Assembly (NCBI GenBank): GCA_024645175.1
Contig: JAHEGB010000001.1
Span: 62,001 to 126,000, forward strand
Reading direction: 5' to 3'
Length of the DNA: 64,000 nt
DNA from: Microbacteriaceae bacterium
GTDB taxonomy: Bacteria > Actinomycetota > Actinomycetes > Actinomycetales > Microbacteriaceae
This document shows, one piece after another, positions 54,529 to 64,000 of this stretch. The notes beneath the pieces were generated by a model. That model made no database searches. It was not told where the DNA came from and saw only the letters and a list, made by a program, of their open reading frames with translations. The position numbers and the translations under genes are program-made. How positions within the stretch are numbered: the first letter of the stretch is position 1; each line of letters begins with the position of its first letter.

Positions 54529-56946
54529 TTAGGCAGTGCCTATCGCTCCGATTGAGCTAGAAATCTTTGTTCCGCTGGCGTCTCGCTTTGAAAGCTCGAG
54601 ATCTAGGTCAATTGGTTTTCCGTCAACGGTGGCTACGAGCGCGTCTGCTGGGCCAACCCAGGCAAAATAGAGCTGGTCTTCGTTTCTAATGAACTTTTGA
54701 GCTCTCACGCCACCGGTTGCGCGGCCCTTCGCCGGAAACTCAGAGAGTTCACTGACTTTCGCGCTACCCGAATCGGTTCCGGCTAGCGCGCTCGAATTGT
54801 TAGCCGCGGTAACCACAACAGATTCTGGGCTAACGGCATTGAAATAGATAGCGTGCGCATCTATTGCAAGATTGATTCCGGCAACGCCGGCAGCGCCGCG
54901 ACCCTGAGGTCGAACGGTATCAACCTTGAATCGAAGCAGTTGCGCATCGTTCGTTACAAAGATGAATTCTTGCGAATCGTTGGCATTGCATGCACCAATT
55001 AGTTCATCGCCAGTCTTCAACGCAATGATTTCAAAGTCATTCTTGGCCGGCCATTCAGGCGAGACTCGTTTGACGGTTCCAAACTTGGTTCCGATTGCAA
55101 GCTCAGCCGTTTCGCTAAGTTCAAATGCGTGCAGCAGGCGTTCCTTCTTGCCAAGAGCCAAGAAGTCTGAAGCCTTCGCTCCGCTGGCAAGATCAGTTGG
55201 GTCGACTACGGCCGGAATGTCTGCCACGTGTACGCGAACGATTCGCCCGGCGCTGGTGACAAAGCCTATGTCGCTACGGGTCGAGGTTTTAATTCGATTC
55301 GCAACGGCGTCGTGCCTCTTTCGCTTTGAACCGACAACGACAGTCATTTCGTCGGTATCAATGCGCGAAATCAGACCGCTTGTCGTAACGCGAACAATGC
55401 TAGGAGAGTCGGCCAGCTGGGCATCCATGCCTGCAATCTTCGAGACCGCAACGGGTTTGATTTCTTCGAACTCTGAGATCAAAGTGGTTCTGCGAGCGTC
55501 GCCATATTTCTCTGCGACTTCTGAGAGCTCGTTTGAAACAACTTCGTTGAGCGCCTCTTTTGTCGAGAGAATTCGCTTGAGTTCTTTGATATCGGCGAGC
55601 AGTTGCTTCTTCTCGGTTTCAAGTTCGATCTGAGAGAACTTGGTTAGACGTCGCAAGCGCAGCTCAAGAATATATTCGGCTTGCAACTCAGAAAGGTCGA
55701 AAACCTGGCGCAGTTTGGTTCGCGCTTCTTCGACTTCATCGCTCGTGCGAATTACTTGGATTACTTCATCGATGTTCAGAACCGCAACCAACAAGCCCTC
55801 GATGAGGTGAAGTCTTGCTTCTCTCTTGCCCAACCGGTTGGCGGTGCGGCGTCGAATAACGTCTATGCGGTGAGTCAGATAGACGCTAAGCATGTCTTTT
55901 AGACCAAGGGTTGCCGGCCTGCCGTCTACAAGAGCGACGTTGTTGATGCCGAATGAATCTTCCATTGGCGTGAAACGGTAAAGCAGGTCTAGAACAACTT
56001 GAGGGTCGAATCCGGTTTTGAGTTCGATAACCAGTTTCAGTCCGTTGGTTCGGTCGGTTAGGTCAGTGACGTCGGCAATGCCTAGGAGTTTCTTGGCATT
56101 GACGCCATCCTTGATCTTCTCGATGACTTTCTCAGGGCCGACAAGATATGGCAACTCGGTTACGACCAAGCCAAGCTTTCGAGCTGAGACGCTCTCTACC
56201 GATACTCGAGCGCGAGTCTTGAACGAGCCTTTGCCGGTCTCGTAGGCGTCTTTGACACCGTCTAGGCCCATGATGATGCCACCGTTCGGCAGATCTGGCC
56301 CAGGAACAAACTTCATCAGTTGCTTGGTGGTTGCATCTGGATTGGCCAAGAGGTGTATCGCTGCCGCGACTACCTCGCGAAGATTGTGAGGAGGCATGTT
56401 GGTTGCCATACCTACGGCGATTCCAGAAGATCCGTTGACTAGAAGGTTCGGAAACGCAGCCGGAAGAACCTCTGGCTCAGTGAGTTGAGCATCGTAGTTT
56501 GGCTTGAAGTCAACCACGTCTTCGTCAAGGCCATCGTTCATGAGCAACGCCGCGCTTGAAAGTCGAGCCTCTGTATACCTAGCAGCTGCCGGTCCGTCGT
56601 CTAGGCTTCCGAAGTTTCCGTGCCCGTCTATCAGCGGAACGCGAAGCGTGAAGGGCTGAGCCATGCGCACTAGTGCGTCATAGATGGCTCCATCTCCATG
56701 CGGGTGAAGCTTTCCCATTACCTCGCCAGTAACGCGAGCAGACTTTACGTGCCCGCGATCTGGCCTAAGTCCCATTTCGCCCATTTGATAGACGATTCTG
56801 CGGTGCACCGGCTTGAGGCCGTCACGAGCGTCTGGAAGGGCACGCGCATAGATAACCGAATAGCTGTATTCAAGAAATGAGTCCTGCATCTCCTTGGTCA
56901 GGTCGATGTCGAGGATTTTCTCGGTTGGGTTTTCTGCGCTACTCAT
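54529..56946 (-). CDS. parC: DNA topoisomerase IV subunit A
   Basis: Cleavage subunit of type IIA topoisomerase, 805 residues. The N-terminal domain has [22 protein letters not shown], the [21 protein letters not shown] helix region and the catalytic Tyr in [10 protein letters not shown]. The C-terminal beta-pinwheel region is divergent and has no QRRGGKG-like GyrA box, the feature that lets gyrase introduce negative supercoils; hence ParC. Its only ATP partner nearby is parE, facing it tail to tail with 33 bases between stops. Confidence 0.88.
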   Translation of the reverse strand: MSSAENPTEKILDIDLTKEMQDSFLEYSYSVIYARALPDARDGLKPVHRRIVYQMGEMGLRPDRGHVKSARVTGEVMGKLHPHGDGAIYDALVRMAQPFTLRVPLIDGHGNFGSLDDGPAAARYTEARLSSAALLMNDGLDEDVVDFKPNYDAQLTEPEVLPAAFPNLLVNGSSGIAVGMATNMPPHNLREVVAAAIHLLANPDATTKQLMKFVPGPDLPNGGIIMGLDGVKDAYETGKGSFKTRARVSVESVSARKLGLVVTELPYLVGPEKVIEKIKDGVNAKKLLGIADVTDLTDRTNGLKLVIELKTGFDPQVVLDLLYRFTPMEDSFGINNVALVDGRPATLGLKDMLSVYLTHRIDVIRRRTANRLGKREARLHLIEGLLVAVLNIDEVIQVIRTSDEVEEARTKLRQVFDLSELQAEYILELRLRRLTKFSQIELETEKKQLLADIKELKRILSTKEALNEVVSNELSEVAEKYGDARRTTLISEFEEIKPVAVSKIAGMDAQLADSPSIVRVTTSGLISRIDTDEMTVVVGSKRKRHDAVANRIKTSTRSDIGFVTSAGRIVRVHVADIPAVVDPTDLASGAKASDFLALGKKERLLHAFELSETAELAIGTKFGTVKRVSPEWPAKNDFEIIALKTGDELIGACNANDSQEFIFVTNDAQLLRFKVDTVRPQGRGAAGVAGINLAIDAHAIYFNAVSPESVVVTAANNSSALAGTDSGSAKVSELSEFPAKGRATGGVRAQKFIRNEDQLYFAWVGPADALVATVDGKPIDLDLELSKRDASGTKISSSIGAIGTA

Positions 56947-56985
56947 GTTCTCTGCTGTTTTGCTGCCTGTGGCAGACTTCTTTCA

Positions 56986-58116
56986 ATGACTTCGATGCTA
57001 CCCGCGATACCCTCAGCTTTCGGGAATCTGAAAGATGTGTTTCGCAGCGCTCAGAACTCAGTTCTCGGGCAAGAAAACGCTTTCGCGCTGCCAAAGGTGA
57101 GCTCAGCAATCGTGGTGATGGTCGATGGTCTCGGTGCCAAGAACCTAGAAGCGTCGCAGCGATACGCGCCATTTCTGTCATCTGCCAGTCAGTCGACTAT
57201 TTACTCTGGATTTCCGTCGACAACTGCGAGCAGCATTACGACTTTCGCTACAGGAGTTTCAAATAGCGAGCATGGATTATTCGGCTACAAGATTTTCGAT
57301 CGTAGCCGGCAAGAATCGGTGAACCTGCTCTCTGGAATAGACAAGTATTCAGTGCTGGATTACCTAAAAGTTGAACCAATCTCGACCGAAACTTTGTGCC
57401 AAGTTCATGCCGTTACCTTGCCCGAATATGCCGATTCTGGTTTCACTCGAGCAACAATGCATAACGCCCAACATCACTTTGCCAACTCGATTTCTGATCG
57501 CCTTGAAAAGGCTGCACTTGTAGCAGAAGTCGATAATTCGCTCGTTTATGTCTATGTGCCAGAACTCGACCAAGCGGCTCATCGGTTTGGCGTAGCAAGC
57601 ACCGAGTGGCTTTCGCTTCTCTCAGAGCTTGACGTTCAAATTCAGCGTTCGTCATCGCGACTTGCCGATGGCATTGGAATGCTCGTGACATCTGATCACG
57701 GCATCGTTAATGTCGATAAACAAAACCATATCTACCTAGACGATTTTGCTGAATTGAATGATATGTTCCTTGACGTAGCCGGAGACCCAAGGGTTGCTTT
57801 TCTCTACCTTCAAGACCCTTCTCGAGTTGAGGTCATAAGGCAGTTTTTGGCCGAGCGCGTTGCAAGCTCTGCTGTCGCGTGCACACCAGATGAGCTAATC
57901 AACGCAGGGTATTGGCAAGATTCGCTTTTGCAAGACGAGGATCTATTGCCTGACCTAATTGTTTTAGCGACGGCTGAGGTTGCCATTTACCACCGCCAAT
58001 TCGCGAAGGCAAACAGCATGAAAATGGTTGGTCAACACGGCGCGCTTTCTCAAGAAGAAATCAGCATTCCGTTGATTCGATTGGGAACCTATTCGTCTTC
58101 GCTCTTGGTTCCCTGA
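56986..58116 (+). CDS. alkaline phosphatase-superfamily phosphodiesterase
   Basis: Nucleotide pyrophosphatase/phosphodiesterase-type member of the alkaline phosphatase superfamily, 376 residues. Metal/nucleophile residues: Asp in VVMVDGLGAKN, Thr in GFPSTTASSITTFATG, Asp and His in ELDQAAHRFG, Asp-His in VTSDHGIVN, and His in VGQHGALSQEE. No signal peptide, so cytoplasmic. Substrate unknown. ATG at 56986 lacks a ribosome site; another ATG follows at 56998. It is divergent from parC and its end overlaps the convergent sepH by 28 bases. Confidence 0.85.
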   Translation: MTSMLPAIPSAFGNLKDVFRSAQNSVLGQENAFALPKVSSAIVVMVDGLGAKNLEASQRYAPFLSSASQSTIYSGFPSTTASSITTFATGVSNSEHGLFGYKIFDRSRQESVNLLSGIDKYSVLDYLKVEPISTETLCQVHAVTLPEYADSGFTRATMHNAQHHFANSISDRLEKAALVAEVDNSLVYVYVPELDQAAHRFGVASTEWLSLLSELDVQIQRSSSRLADGIGMLVTSDHGIVNVDKQNHIYLDDFAELNDMFLDVAGDPRVAFLYLQDPSRVEVIRQFLAERVASSAVACTPDELINAGYWQDSLLQDEDLLPDLIVLATAEVAIYHRQFAKANSMKMVGQHGALSQEEISIPLIRLGTYSSSLLVP

Positions 58117-59111
58117 ACTATTTCATCAAAGCTCGGAATGCTAGGCCTTCCGTTGCGACGAGTTGGGGCAGGCTTTGGCTCGTAGTCTTCTGCGGCATCC
58201 TGCTGTCGGTCTAGTGGCTCTGAAGCTTGAGGCTCAGCAATAACTTCAATCGACTGGGTAGCTGTTGTCGGTTCGGGCTGTTCTGCCTGGCGATTAGAGC
58301 GTTCCTCGCGCTTTTTCTTGAGGGCATCAAGTAGGTCGGTTGTAGTTGAAAGTTCTTCGCGGTCAACTTCAGGTTCTGCAACTCGATTTGACATGGCCAC
58401 TTCACTCGATCTTCCAATTGGAATTGCAGTTTCTACAAGTTGCGTGTCAGCAAGCGATTCAGTTAAGTTCTTCGCGGGTGGTTCAATCGCAGGTTCAGCA
58501 TTGATTGGCTCAAGTGTCGGAGCTGGCTTCAATTTTGCGTAAGAGGTTTCACCAAGAGAGTTTTGTGTTGAGAGTGTGATTGCTGTCTCGTTTTCTGGTG
58601 AAAGAAGCAGTCTCTTCGGGTCGAAAGACCAGGTTGCAGCGCCAGGCTGACCTTCGCGTTCGAATTGAATAGATACCAGCCACTGGTGATTCTCATCGCG
58701 AACTGCCGACCATTTGCTTTCAGCGACTCCGCTTGCTTCGAGTCGACTGGCGATAATTTCACCAAACTCGATGTGGCTAATGTCGTTGTAGCGATCACCA
58801 GCAATTGAAATGCGCACGCTAAGCGCGCTAGCAATTACGTGGGTTAGTTCGTCTAAGACTGGTGCAGCAAATTTCTCTATGTAGCTGCGTGGGTCGCCTG
58901 ACTTTGAAACAAGTTCATCTACGGTTGCTCCAGAGCGAATCTCGGCTTGAATTTCGCGGGGTGAAAGTTGCACTGATGAAGTCATTCGAGATGCAGAGCT
59001 CTTGATGGCATTGCGAAGCGAGTCGTCGATGTGCACTTTGAATTGTTCGCCGGTCAATGATTCGAGCAGCAGATATTCGCCGTCGTTGCCATTCAGCCTT
59101 AGCTCAGTCAT
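58089..59111 (-). CDS. sepH: septation protein SepH
   Basis: SepH (DUF3071), an actinobacterial cell division protein that stimulates FtsZ assembly. The N-terminal conserved domain (LTGEQFKVHIDDSLRNA, SPREIQAEIRSGATVDELV - an HTH-like segment, YIEKFAAPVLDELTHV) is followed by a disordered acidic/Pro-rich tail ending in RRNGRPSIPSFDEIVQG, the conserved C-terminal FtsZ-contact-like motif. The ATG at 59111 has AAGGAG 6 bases upstream and gives 340 residues; the ORF track adds 11 residues upstream. Located as in Streptomyces beside the DUF4193-dut cluster. Confidence 0.92.
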   Translation of the reverse strand: MTELRLNGNDGEYLLLESLTGEQFKVHIDDSLRNAIKSSASRMTSSVQLSPREIQAEIRSGATVDELVSKSGDPRSYIEKFAAPVLDELTHVIASALSVRISIAGDRYNDISHIEFGEIIASRLEASGVAESKWSAVRDENHQWLVSIQFEREGQPGAATWSFDPKRLLLSPENETAITLSTQNSLGETSYAKLKPAPTLEPINAEPAIEPPAKNLTESLADTQLVETAIPIGRSSEVAMSNRVAEPEVDREELSTTTDLLDALKKKREERSNRQAEQPEPTTATQSIEVIAEPQASEPLDRQQDAAEDYEPKPAPTRRNGRPSIPSFDEIVQGTKSEDE

Positions 59112-59291
59112 GACCCGCTCCTTCGTTTGCCAAAAGTTTGCCACTGCAATCCTGAATATTCTTGGATTTAGTCGGGCGAGTGTTGCGGCATTTATAAGAA
59201 ATATGGCTAAACTCGGCGTGGATTGTTTGCTATTTCATTCATTTGGATGCAAACTATGCACGCTTGAGTTGAACTTACTGAAAGGTAGCGA
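59112..59291. other. divergent intergenic region sepH / DUF4193 gene
   Basis: 180 bases with promoters expected for both sides. I see only weak -35/-10 candidates and no repeats or structured RNA. Confidence 0.3.
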
Positions 59292-59579
59292 ATGGCCGCC
59301 GATTACGATGCACCCAAAAAGACCGACGATGATGCCGAGTCACTGGATGCCATCAAAGAGCGCTCAGCGCCGACTTCGACAGCTTCACTAGATGCAGAAG
59401 AAGTAAGCATCGATGAAGATCACGACCGTGAAAACCTCATTGACGAAGCACTAAACGTGATGGTCGTTCCTCCACAGACCGACGAATTCACCTGCTCTGA
59501 ATGCTTCATTGTTAAGCACAAGTCGATGCTCGCTAAGAAAAAAGGCAAGTACGGCGACGTTTGCTTAGAGTGCGCCTAA
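59292..59579 (+). CDS. DUF4193 protein
   Basis: Small protein of 95 residues of actinobacterial family DUF4193 (M. tuberculosis Rv2699c). Acidic N-terminus, then a conserved C-terminal zinc ribbon: FTCSECFIVKHKSML...GDVCLECA with two CxxC pairs. Cytoplasmic; function unknown. GAAAGG lies 7 bases before the ATG. It is the first member of the conserved DUF4193-DUF3093-dut-DUF3710-DUF3159 block, and its stop overlaps the end of the convergent DUF3093 gene by 4 bases. Confidence 0.92.
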   Translation: MAADYDAPKKTDDDAESLDAIKERSAPTSTASLDAEEVSIDEDHDRENLIDEALNVMVVPPQTDEFTCSECFIVKHKSMLAKKKGKYGDVCLECA

Positions 59580-60028
59580 CCGTTCAGTAGCTCTACTAAT
59601 TCGCTGGCTCGTCGAGTAGATATCAGCAGGTATGGTGTTGGGTCTTCAACATCGGTGACCTCAATTTTCACTAAGCCTGGTAAACCGCTCTTCAGTGCCA
59701 AAAATGCTCTCGAGTCGAGATTTGAGCCTCGCTCGGTGAACTGGTCCTGGGTGCTCACAGAGACGGCCTTGCCGAGTGCCTTGCGCGGAATCAGGGCGTT
59801 ACCGATTCGCAGAAGGTCGGATGTGACTGCAATCGTTCGAGTCGTGAATATGCGAATTGCAATCGATGCCAAAGTCAGAACTATCGATGTAACAAGCCCG
59901 ATTTGATCGTTGATCGGAGCAAAAACAAGCCACACGGCCGGTGCAATCAACAAGTTCGGCAAGAACGAACTGAGGTTGGCAATCTGAAACTCTCGGTAAA
60001 GCGTGGTCTGTTCTTCTGATTCGGCCAT
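59576..60028 (-). CDS. DUF3093 membrane protein
   Basis: Protein of 150 residues of actinobacterial family DUF3093 (Rv2698-like). Two hydrophobic segments near residues 22-60 (FLPNLLIAPAVWLVFAPI and IVLTLASIAIRI) and a C-terminal soluble half with SRAFLALKSGLPGLVKIEV and PTPYLLISTRRASELVELL. Function unknown. It faces the DUF4193 gene and is divergent from dut. Confidence 0.85.
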   Translation of the reverse strand: MAESEEQTTLYREFQIANLSSFLPNLLIAPAVWLVFAPINDQIGLVTSIVLTLASIAIRIFTTRTIAVTSDLLRIGNALIPRKALGKAVSVSTQDQFTERGSNLDSRAFLALKSGLPGLVKIEVTDVEDPTPYLLISTRRASELVELLNG

Positions 60029-60053
60029 GAACTTAGACTACGCTCTTAGTCTG

Positions 60054-60488
60054 ATGAGAGACCTACCCGTTCTAATCGTGACTTCTGGCGATGTGCCTAA
60101 ATACGCGCAACCTGGCGACGCCGGTGCCGACCTTCGCAGCAGTCAGGCAATCGTGATTCAACCAGGCGAGCGCGCAACCGTATCAACCGGAATGGCTATC
60201 GCGCTTCCGGCTGGATATGTCGGGCTTGTGCACTCGCGAAGTGGCCTAGCGGCGAAGAACGGAATCATGGTTCTTAACAGCCCAGGAACGATCGATGCGG
60301 GTTACCGAGGCGAAATCAAGGTGACACTTTTGAACACGGATAAATCCCAACCATTTGAAATCAAAGTTGGCGATCGAATTGCCCAGCTTTTAGTTCAACA
60401 GGTTGAACAGGCCAGATTCATTCAGGTCGAATTCTTGCCAGACTCAAACAGAGGCGATGGCGGCTTTGGTTCGACGGGAGTGCACTAG
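60054..60488 (+). CDS. dut: dUTP diphosphatase
   Basis: Trimeric dUTPase that keeps uracil out of DNA and provides dUMP for thymidylate synthesis. All five motifs in order: PGDAGADLRS, HSRSGLAAKNG, GTIDAGYRGEI, RIAQLLV and GDGGFGSTG. The ATG at 60054 gives 144 residues, close to the family norm; the ATG at 60027 would add 9 residues. The ORF-track start (60003) overlaps DUF3093 and is unlikely. It is coupled by one base to the DUF3710 gene. Confidence 0.95.
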   Translation: MRDLPVLIVTSGDVPKYAQPGDAGADLRSSQAIVIQPGERATVSTGMAIALPAGYVGLVHSRSGLAAKNGIMVLNSPGTIDAGYRGEIKVTLLNTDKSQPFEIKVGDRIAQLLVQQVEQARFIQVEFLPDSNRGDGGFGSTGVH

Positions 60489-61060
60489 TGAACGACTATT
60501 CAACCCTTGGCCCGTTTGATAGCGAACAGCTCGACGATGTGCGCCCATACATCGATTTCGGCTCAATTCGCGTAGAACCAAAGGCCGACCTCTCGATCAG
60601 CGTTGACGTTGAAGACGGCACCAGCCGAGTGGTTGCCGTAACTCTCGAATACTCGAATTCGAAACTTCAGTTGATGGCATTTGCTGCACCAAAGACCGAA
60701 GGTATTTGGAGCGACATTCGCTCAGCCGTTGCCCAAAACATTTTGGCTCAGGGTGGCGAAGTTGAAGAGGGGTTCGGCGCAATCGGTGCTGAGCTTCTAG
60801 CAAAACTTCCGCTTGTCGACGACCAGGGGCGTGCCGCGGGTCATCGTCTAGCCCGCTTCGTCGGTTTCGATGGGCCGCGCTGGTGCCTGCGAGGAACCAT
60901 TGGTGGCGCTGCAATGACAGACCCCAAAGCGGCTGCCGACATCAACGACTTGTTTCGCTCTGTCATAGTTCACCGCGGCGAAACACCTCTGCCTCCAGGA
61001 GAGGCATTGCCGCTAAGCGTGCCAGCCGGTTCAGTTCTTCCGCCGGGCATGAAGGCCTAG
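60488..61060 (+). CDS. DUF3710 protein
   Basis: Protein of 190 residues of actinobacterial family DUF3710 (Rv2696c-like). Segments GPFDSEQLD at the start, LQLMAFAAPKTEGIWSDIR and RFVGFDGPRWCLRGTIGGAA are typical. Cytoplasmic, function unknown. GTG start overlapping the dut stop by one base (TAGTG). It is followed by the DUF3159 gene after 2 bases, with no OB-fold gene in between as found in many relatives. Confidence 0.9.
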   Translation: MNDYSTLGPFDSEQLDDVRPYIDFGSIRVEPKADLSISVDVEDGTSRVVAVTLEYSNSKLQLMAFAAPKTEGIWSDIRSAVAQNILAQGGEVEEGFGAIGAELLAKLPLVDDQGRAAGHRLARFVGFDGPRWCLRGTIGGAAMTDPKAAADINDLFRSVIVHRGETPLPPGEALPLSVPAGSVLPPGMKA

Positions 61061-61062
61061 TT

Positions 61063-61734
61063 TTGACCGAGCAAGATCCGAAGACCGCTGCAGCGAAGCG
61101 TTTAGGCATTCGAGTAGTCGACGGCAAACATGAATTCGACCACAAGTCGCTCTTGTCATCGATGGGTGGGGTTCAGGGCATCCTTGAATCTGTCTTGCCC
61201 GGCTTCTTGTTCGTCCTCTTTTTCTCGTTCAGTCGCGATGCTCAGCTCGCTGTCGTGGTTTCTGCCATCGCTGGCGTGCTATTTGTTATTGCCCGAATTA
61301 TCGCTAGAAAGCCACTTGCCCAAGCCATAAGTGGACTAATCGGAATCGGCATTGCAGCATTCTTAGCGCTGCGAGAGGGTGGCTCGGGCCGCGATTACTT
61401 CATCACGGGATTCATAACCAACCTGACCTACCTCGTGCCACTTCTGATTTCGGTTCTTGTCAGATGGCCACTCATTGGACTTATCGCAGGGCTTCTGCTT
61501 GGTGAAAAGACCGCCTGGCGAAGAAACAAGTCTGAAATGCGCATTTTCACGGCCGCAACACTGCTTTGGGTTGGCATTTTTGCCGCAAGGCTGCTTGTGC
61601 AGTGGCCGCTATACCTGGCAAACAACCTAGAAGCGCTTGGCACCGCGAAATTGATCATGGGTTTGCCGCTCTACGCTGCCGGACTATGGGTGACCTGGTT
61701 AATGCTGCGCAGCGTCATTCAGCGCCGCTCGTGA
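61063..61734 (+). CDS. DUF3159 membrane protein
   Basis: Integral membrane protein of 223 residues with five to six hydrophobic helices; actinobacterial family DUF3159 (Rv2693c-like). Conserved parts: [22 protein letters not shown], the [20 protein letters not shown] region, [12 protein letters not shown] and [12 protein letters not shown]. Function unknown. The TTG at 61063 (reading [11 protein letters not shown]) lies 2 bases after the DUF3710 stop; the longer ORF-track start lies inside DUF3710. Confidence 0.88.
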   Translation: MTEQDPKTAAAKRLGIRVVDGKHEFDHKSLLSSMGGVQGILESVLPGFLFVLFFSFSRDAQLAVVVSAIAGVLFVIARIIARKPLAQAISGLIGIGIAAFLALREGGSGRDYFITGFITNLTYLVPLLISVLVRWPLIGLIAGLLLGEKTAWRRNKSEMRIFTAATLLWVGIFAARLLVQWPLYLANNLEALGTAKLIMGLPLYAAGLWVTWLMLRSVIQRRS

Positions 61735-61777
61735 TGGTATTTTTGACCTAGCAAAGTGGCTAGTGATAGAGGAATAC

Positions 61778-64000
61778 ATGTCTAAGGTAAACAGTTTCGG
61801 TTCGGCAGCGAATCTCCAGGTTGGCGACAAGTCATACAAGATTTTTCGTCTAGATGCAGTTGACGCCGCAAGCCTTCCTTATAGCCTCAAGATTCTTCTA
61901 GAAAATCTTCTTCGCACCGAAGATGGTGCGAACATCACAGCAGAGCACATCAATGCGCTTGTTAATTGGCAACCTTCTGCAGAACCTGACACCGAGATTC
62001 AGTTCACACCTGCGCGAGTAATCATGCAGGACTTCACCGGCGTTCCTTGTGTGGTCGACCTTGCGACAATGCGTGAAGCGGTAGCCGAGCTTGGTGGCGA
62101 CCCGAAGCGAATTAATCCACTTGCGCCAGCCGAGATGGTTATTGATCACTCGGTTGTAATCGATGTAGCTGGTTCGGCCGAAGCATTCGAAAAGAACGTT
62201 GAGTTTGAATATGCTCGCAATGGCGAGCGCTACCAGTTCTTGCGTTGGGGGCAAACAGCTTTCGACGACTTCAAGGTTGTTCCACCTGGCACTGGAATCG
62301 TGCACCAGGTAAACATTGAGTACCTCGCTCGCACCGTAATGACTCGAATCGTTGACGGCGAACTTCAGGCTTATCCAGACAGCTGTGTCGGAACCGACTC
62401 GCACACCACCATGGTTAACGGCTTGGGCGTTCTCGGATGGGGAGTCGGTGGCATTGAGGCCGAGGCAGCAATGCTTGGTCAGCCTGTATCAATGCTGATT
62501 CCAAAGGTTGTTGGCTTCAAGCTAAACGGAAGCATTCCAACAGGCGCGACTGCGACAGACGTAGTGCTTACAATCACCGAGATGCTTCGCAAGCACGGTG
62601 TGGTTGGCAAGTTTGTTGAGTTCTATGGTGCAGGCGTTGGGTCTGTTCCATTGGCCAACCGCGCGACCATCGGAAACATGAGTCCTGAGTTTGGTTCAAC
62701 TGCCGCGATGTTCCCAATTGACGATGTCACTCTTGACTACCTTCGCATCACCGGTCGCCCGCAAGAGCAGATCGACTTGGTCGAGGCTTATGCGAAGGCA
62801 CAGGGCCTTTGGCACGACCCAAGCGTTGAGCCAAAGTTCAGCGAATACCTTGAGCTTGACCTGAGCACCGTTGTGCCTTCAATTGCTGGCCCTAAGCGCC
62901 CGCAAGACAGAATCGTTTTGAGCAAGGCCAAAGAAGCTTTTGAGGCTGCTTTGCCTACATACGCTCCAGCTATGTCTAACCCGGCCCAGGTTGCTGGCGA
63001 AGACTTTGCTGTCGATCACGGTCACGTAACCATTGCCTCAATAACCTCGTGCACAAACACCTCTAACCCTTCTGTAATGCTTGCCGCTGGCTTGCTAGCC
63101 AAGAAGGCAGTTGCCAAGGGTCTAAAGGCAAAGCCATGGGTAAAGACCTCGCTAGCACCGGGTTCAAAAGTTGTCACTGAGTACTACTCAAAAGCTGGGC
63201 TAACCGATTCTCTCGATGCGCTCGGTTTCAACCTCGTCGGTTATGGCTGCACAACTTGCATCGGAAACTCTGGGCCACTCGATGAGAATATCTCTGCGGC
63301 AATCAACGAGAACGATCTCGCGGTCACCGCGGTGCTCTCAGGAAACCGCAACTTCGAGGGTCGAATTAACCCAGACGTCAAGATGAACTACCTTGCTTCG
63401 CCACCTTTGGTGATTGCATATGCGCTTGCTGGCACCATGGATTTCGATTTCGAGAATGATGCCTTGGGCCAAGACGCAGATGGCAACGATGTATTTCTTG
63501 CAGACATCTGGCCAACCCCTGTTGAAGTTCAGAAAACTATTGACGAATCAATCAACAGCGAGATGTTCACCACCCAGTACGCGGGTGTTTTTGAAGGTGA
63601 CGAGCGGTGGAAGGCCTTGCCAACACCGAAGGGTGCAACTTTCGACTGGGATGAGAAATCGACCTATGTTCGCAAGGCTCCTTACTTCGATGGAATGAAG
63701 AAGACTCCAGACCCTGTCACCGACATTCACTCGGCTCGTGTTCTTGCCAAGCTTGGTGACTCGGTTACTACTGACCACATCAGTCCTGCAGGTTCAATCA
63801 AGGCTGATTCGCCAGCAGGAAAATATCTAACCGAGCACGGTATTTCACGAGTCGACTTCAACTCATACGGATCACGTCGCGGTAACCACGAAATCATGAT
63901 TCGTGGAACCTTTGCGAACATCCGCTTGAAGAACCAGTTGCTTGACGGAGTCGAAGGCGGTTACACCAGAGACTTCACAAAAGACGACGCAACTCAGGCG
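61778..64000 (+). CDS. acnA: aconitate hydratase A (3' truncated by window end)
   Basis: TCA-cycle aconitase interconverting citrate and isocitrate via a 4Fe-4S cluster. 741 codons are present and the frame is open to the last base; the family is about 890-930 residues. Not in the ORF track because it has no stop here. Motifs: [34 protein letters not shown] (first cluster Cys), [13 protein letters not shown] (two cluster Cys) and [15 protein letters not shown] lies 5 bases before the ATG. It follows DUF3159 by 43 bases, where many relatives have trk genes. Confidence 0.97.
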   Translation, partial: MSKVNSFGSAANLQVGDKSYKIFRLDAVDAASLPYSLKILLENLLRTEDGANITAEHINALVNWQPSAEPDTEIQFTPARVIMQDFTGVPCVVDLATMREAVAELGGDPKRINPLAPAEMVIDHSVVIDVAGSAEAFEKNVEFEYARNGERYQFLRWGQTAFDDFKVVPPGTGIVHQVNIEYLARTVMTRIVDGELQAYPDSCVGTDSHTTMVNGLGVLGWGVGGIEAEAAMLGQPVSMLIPKVVGFKLNGSIPTGATATDVVLTITEMLRKHGVVGKFVEFYGAGVGSVPLANRATIGNMSPEFGSTAAMFPIDDVTLDYLRITGRPQEQIDLVEAYAKAQGLWHDPSVEPKFSEYLELDLSTVVPSIAGPKRPQDRIVLSKAKEAFEAALPTYAPAMSNPAQVAGEDFAVDHGHVTIASITSCTNTSNPSVMLAAGLLAKKAVAKGLKAKPWVKTSLAPGSKVVTEYYSKAGLTDSLDALGFNLVGYGCTTCIGNSGPLDENISAAINENDLAVTAVLSGNRNFEGRINPDVKMNYLASPPLVIAYALAGTMDFDFENDALGQDADGNDVFLADIWPTPVEVQKTIDESINSEMFTTQYAGVFEGDERWKALPTPKGATFDWDEKSTYVRKAPYFDGMKKTPDPVTDIHSARVLAKLGDSVTTDHISPAGSIKADSPAGKYLTEHGISRVDFNSYGSRRGNHEIMIRGTFANIRLKNQLLDGVEGGYTRDFTKDDATQA

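Noticed and set aside
54529-56946. Annotation as gyrase subunit A
   Set aside because: No GyrA box (QRRGGKG-like) is seen in the C-terminal domain and the partner gene is convergent, so topoisomerase IV fits better.
61898-62404. 168-residue minus-strand ORF
   Set aside because: Lies wholly inside aconitase, which is open on the plus strand with all motifs but absent from the track because it runs off the window.

Overview
The window is chromosomal housekeeping DNA from a high-density actinobacterial genome. Base composition looks only moderately GC rich (about half). Family-level markers (SepH, DUF3145, DUF3093, DUF3710, DUF3159, DUF4191, DUF4193, PPGK, RNase HI-phosphatase fusion, PucR-type FAS regulator, homodimeric AceE) point to Actinomycetota. 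The gene content and the moderate GC fit a small-genome Microbacteriaceae member of the Rhodoluna/Aquiluna freshwater type; that placement is inference. There is no phage, IS element, CRISPR array, rRNA or large repeat. Genes are tightly packed with many 1-14 bp overlaps and frequent GTG/TTG starts. The only stretch over 300 bases without a protein gene is occupied by RNase P RNA.

Layout. 1-4.3 kb: dgt, dnaG, a D-2-hydroxyacid dehydrogenase and tRNA-Asn. 4.3-8.8 kb: a histidine-kinase-like/response-regulator pair with altered active sites, the azlCD amino-acid exporter pair, peptide deformylase and a DMT transporter. 8.8-13.9 kb: a GT4 glycosyltransferase with a basic tail, a CAT-anticodon tRNA with a duplicated 3' end, a secreted pullulanase with a LacI-type operator candidate, and a DUF3145 gene. 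13.9-21.3 kb: a six-gene minus-strand unit aceE-fasR-like-fabD-fabH-acpP-fabF linking acetyl-CoA formation to type II fatty acid synthesis, headed by a perfect inverted repeat. 21.4-27.8 kb: peroxiredoxin, tRNA-Val, a coiled-coil/NCS1-permease fusion, Nif3-like protein, zinc-ribbon protein, RNase HI/phosphatase and rnpB. 27.8-32.5 kb: ppgK, map, a small SPOR-like protein, and panB-ridA-nadE. 32.5-39.3 kb: glnA2-glnE facing glnA1, then a DUF4191 gene. 39.3-46 kb: lipA/lipB, an unknown membrane protein, E2, E3 (lpd) and pepA. 46-52.3 kb: PAC2 protein, MFS transporter, principal sigma factor, and a MurT/GatD-like pair. 52.4-57 kb: convergent topoisomerase IV genes parE and parC. 57-64 kb: phosphodiesterase-like protein, sepH, DUF4193, DUF3093, dut, DUF3710, DUF3159 and the first 741 codons of aconitase.

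How it works together: the window holds E1, E2 and E3 of pyruvate dehydrogenase plus both lipoylation enzymes, the FASII core, nitrogen assimilation with its adenylylation control, and replication/transcription core functions (DnaG, Topo IV, SigA, rnpB). The order pepA-E2-lipB-lipA-DUF4191-glnA1-glnE-glnA2-panB-RNaseH/phosphatase-zinc ribbon-Nif3 resembles the Mycobacterium tuberculosis Rv2213-Rv2230 neighbourhood.

Most unusual signals: (1) a GatD-like subunit with no cysteine at all, coupled to a MurT-like ligase lacking its zinc ribbon, possibly repurposed for group B peptidoglycan; (2) a NarL-type kinase with Ser in place of the phospho-accepting His beside a receiver lacking the switch Lys and one acidic residue; (3) a roughly 390-residue charged coiled-coil extension on an NCS1 permease.
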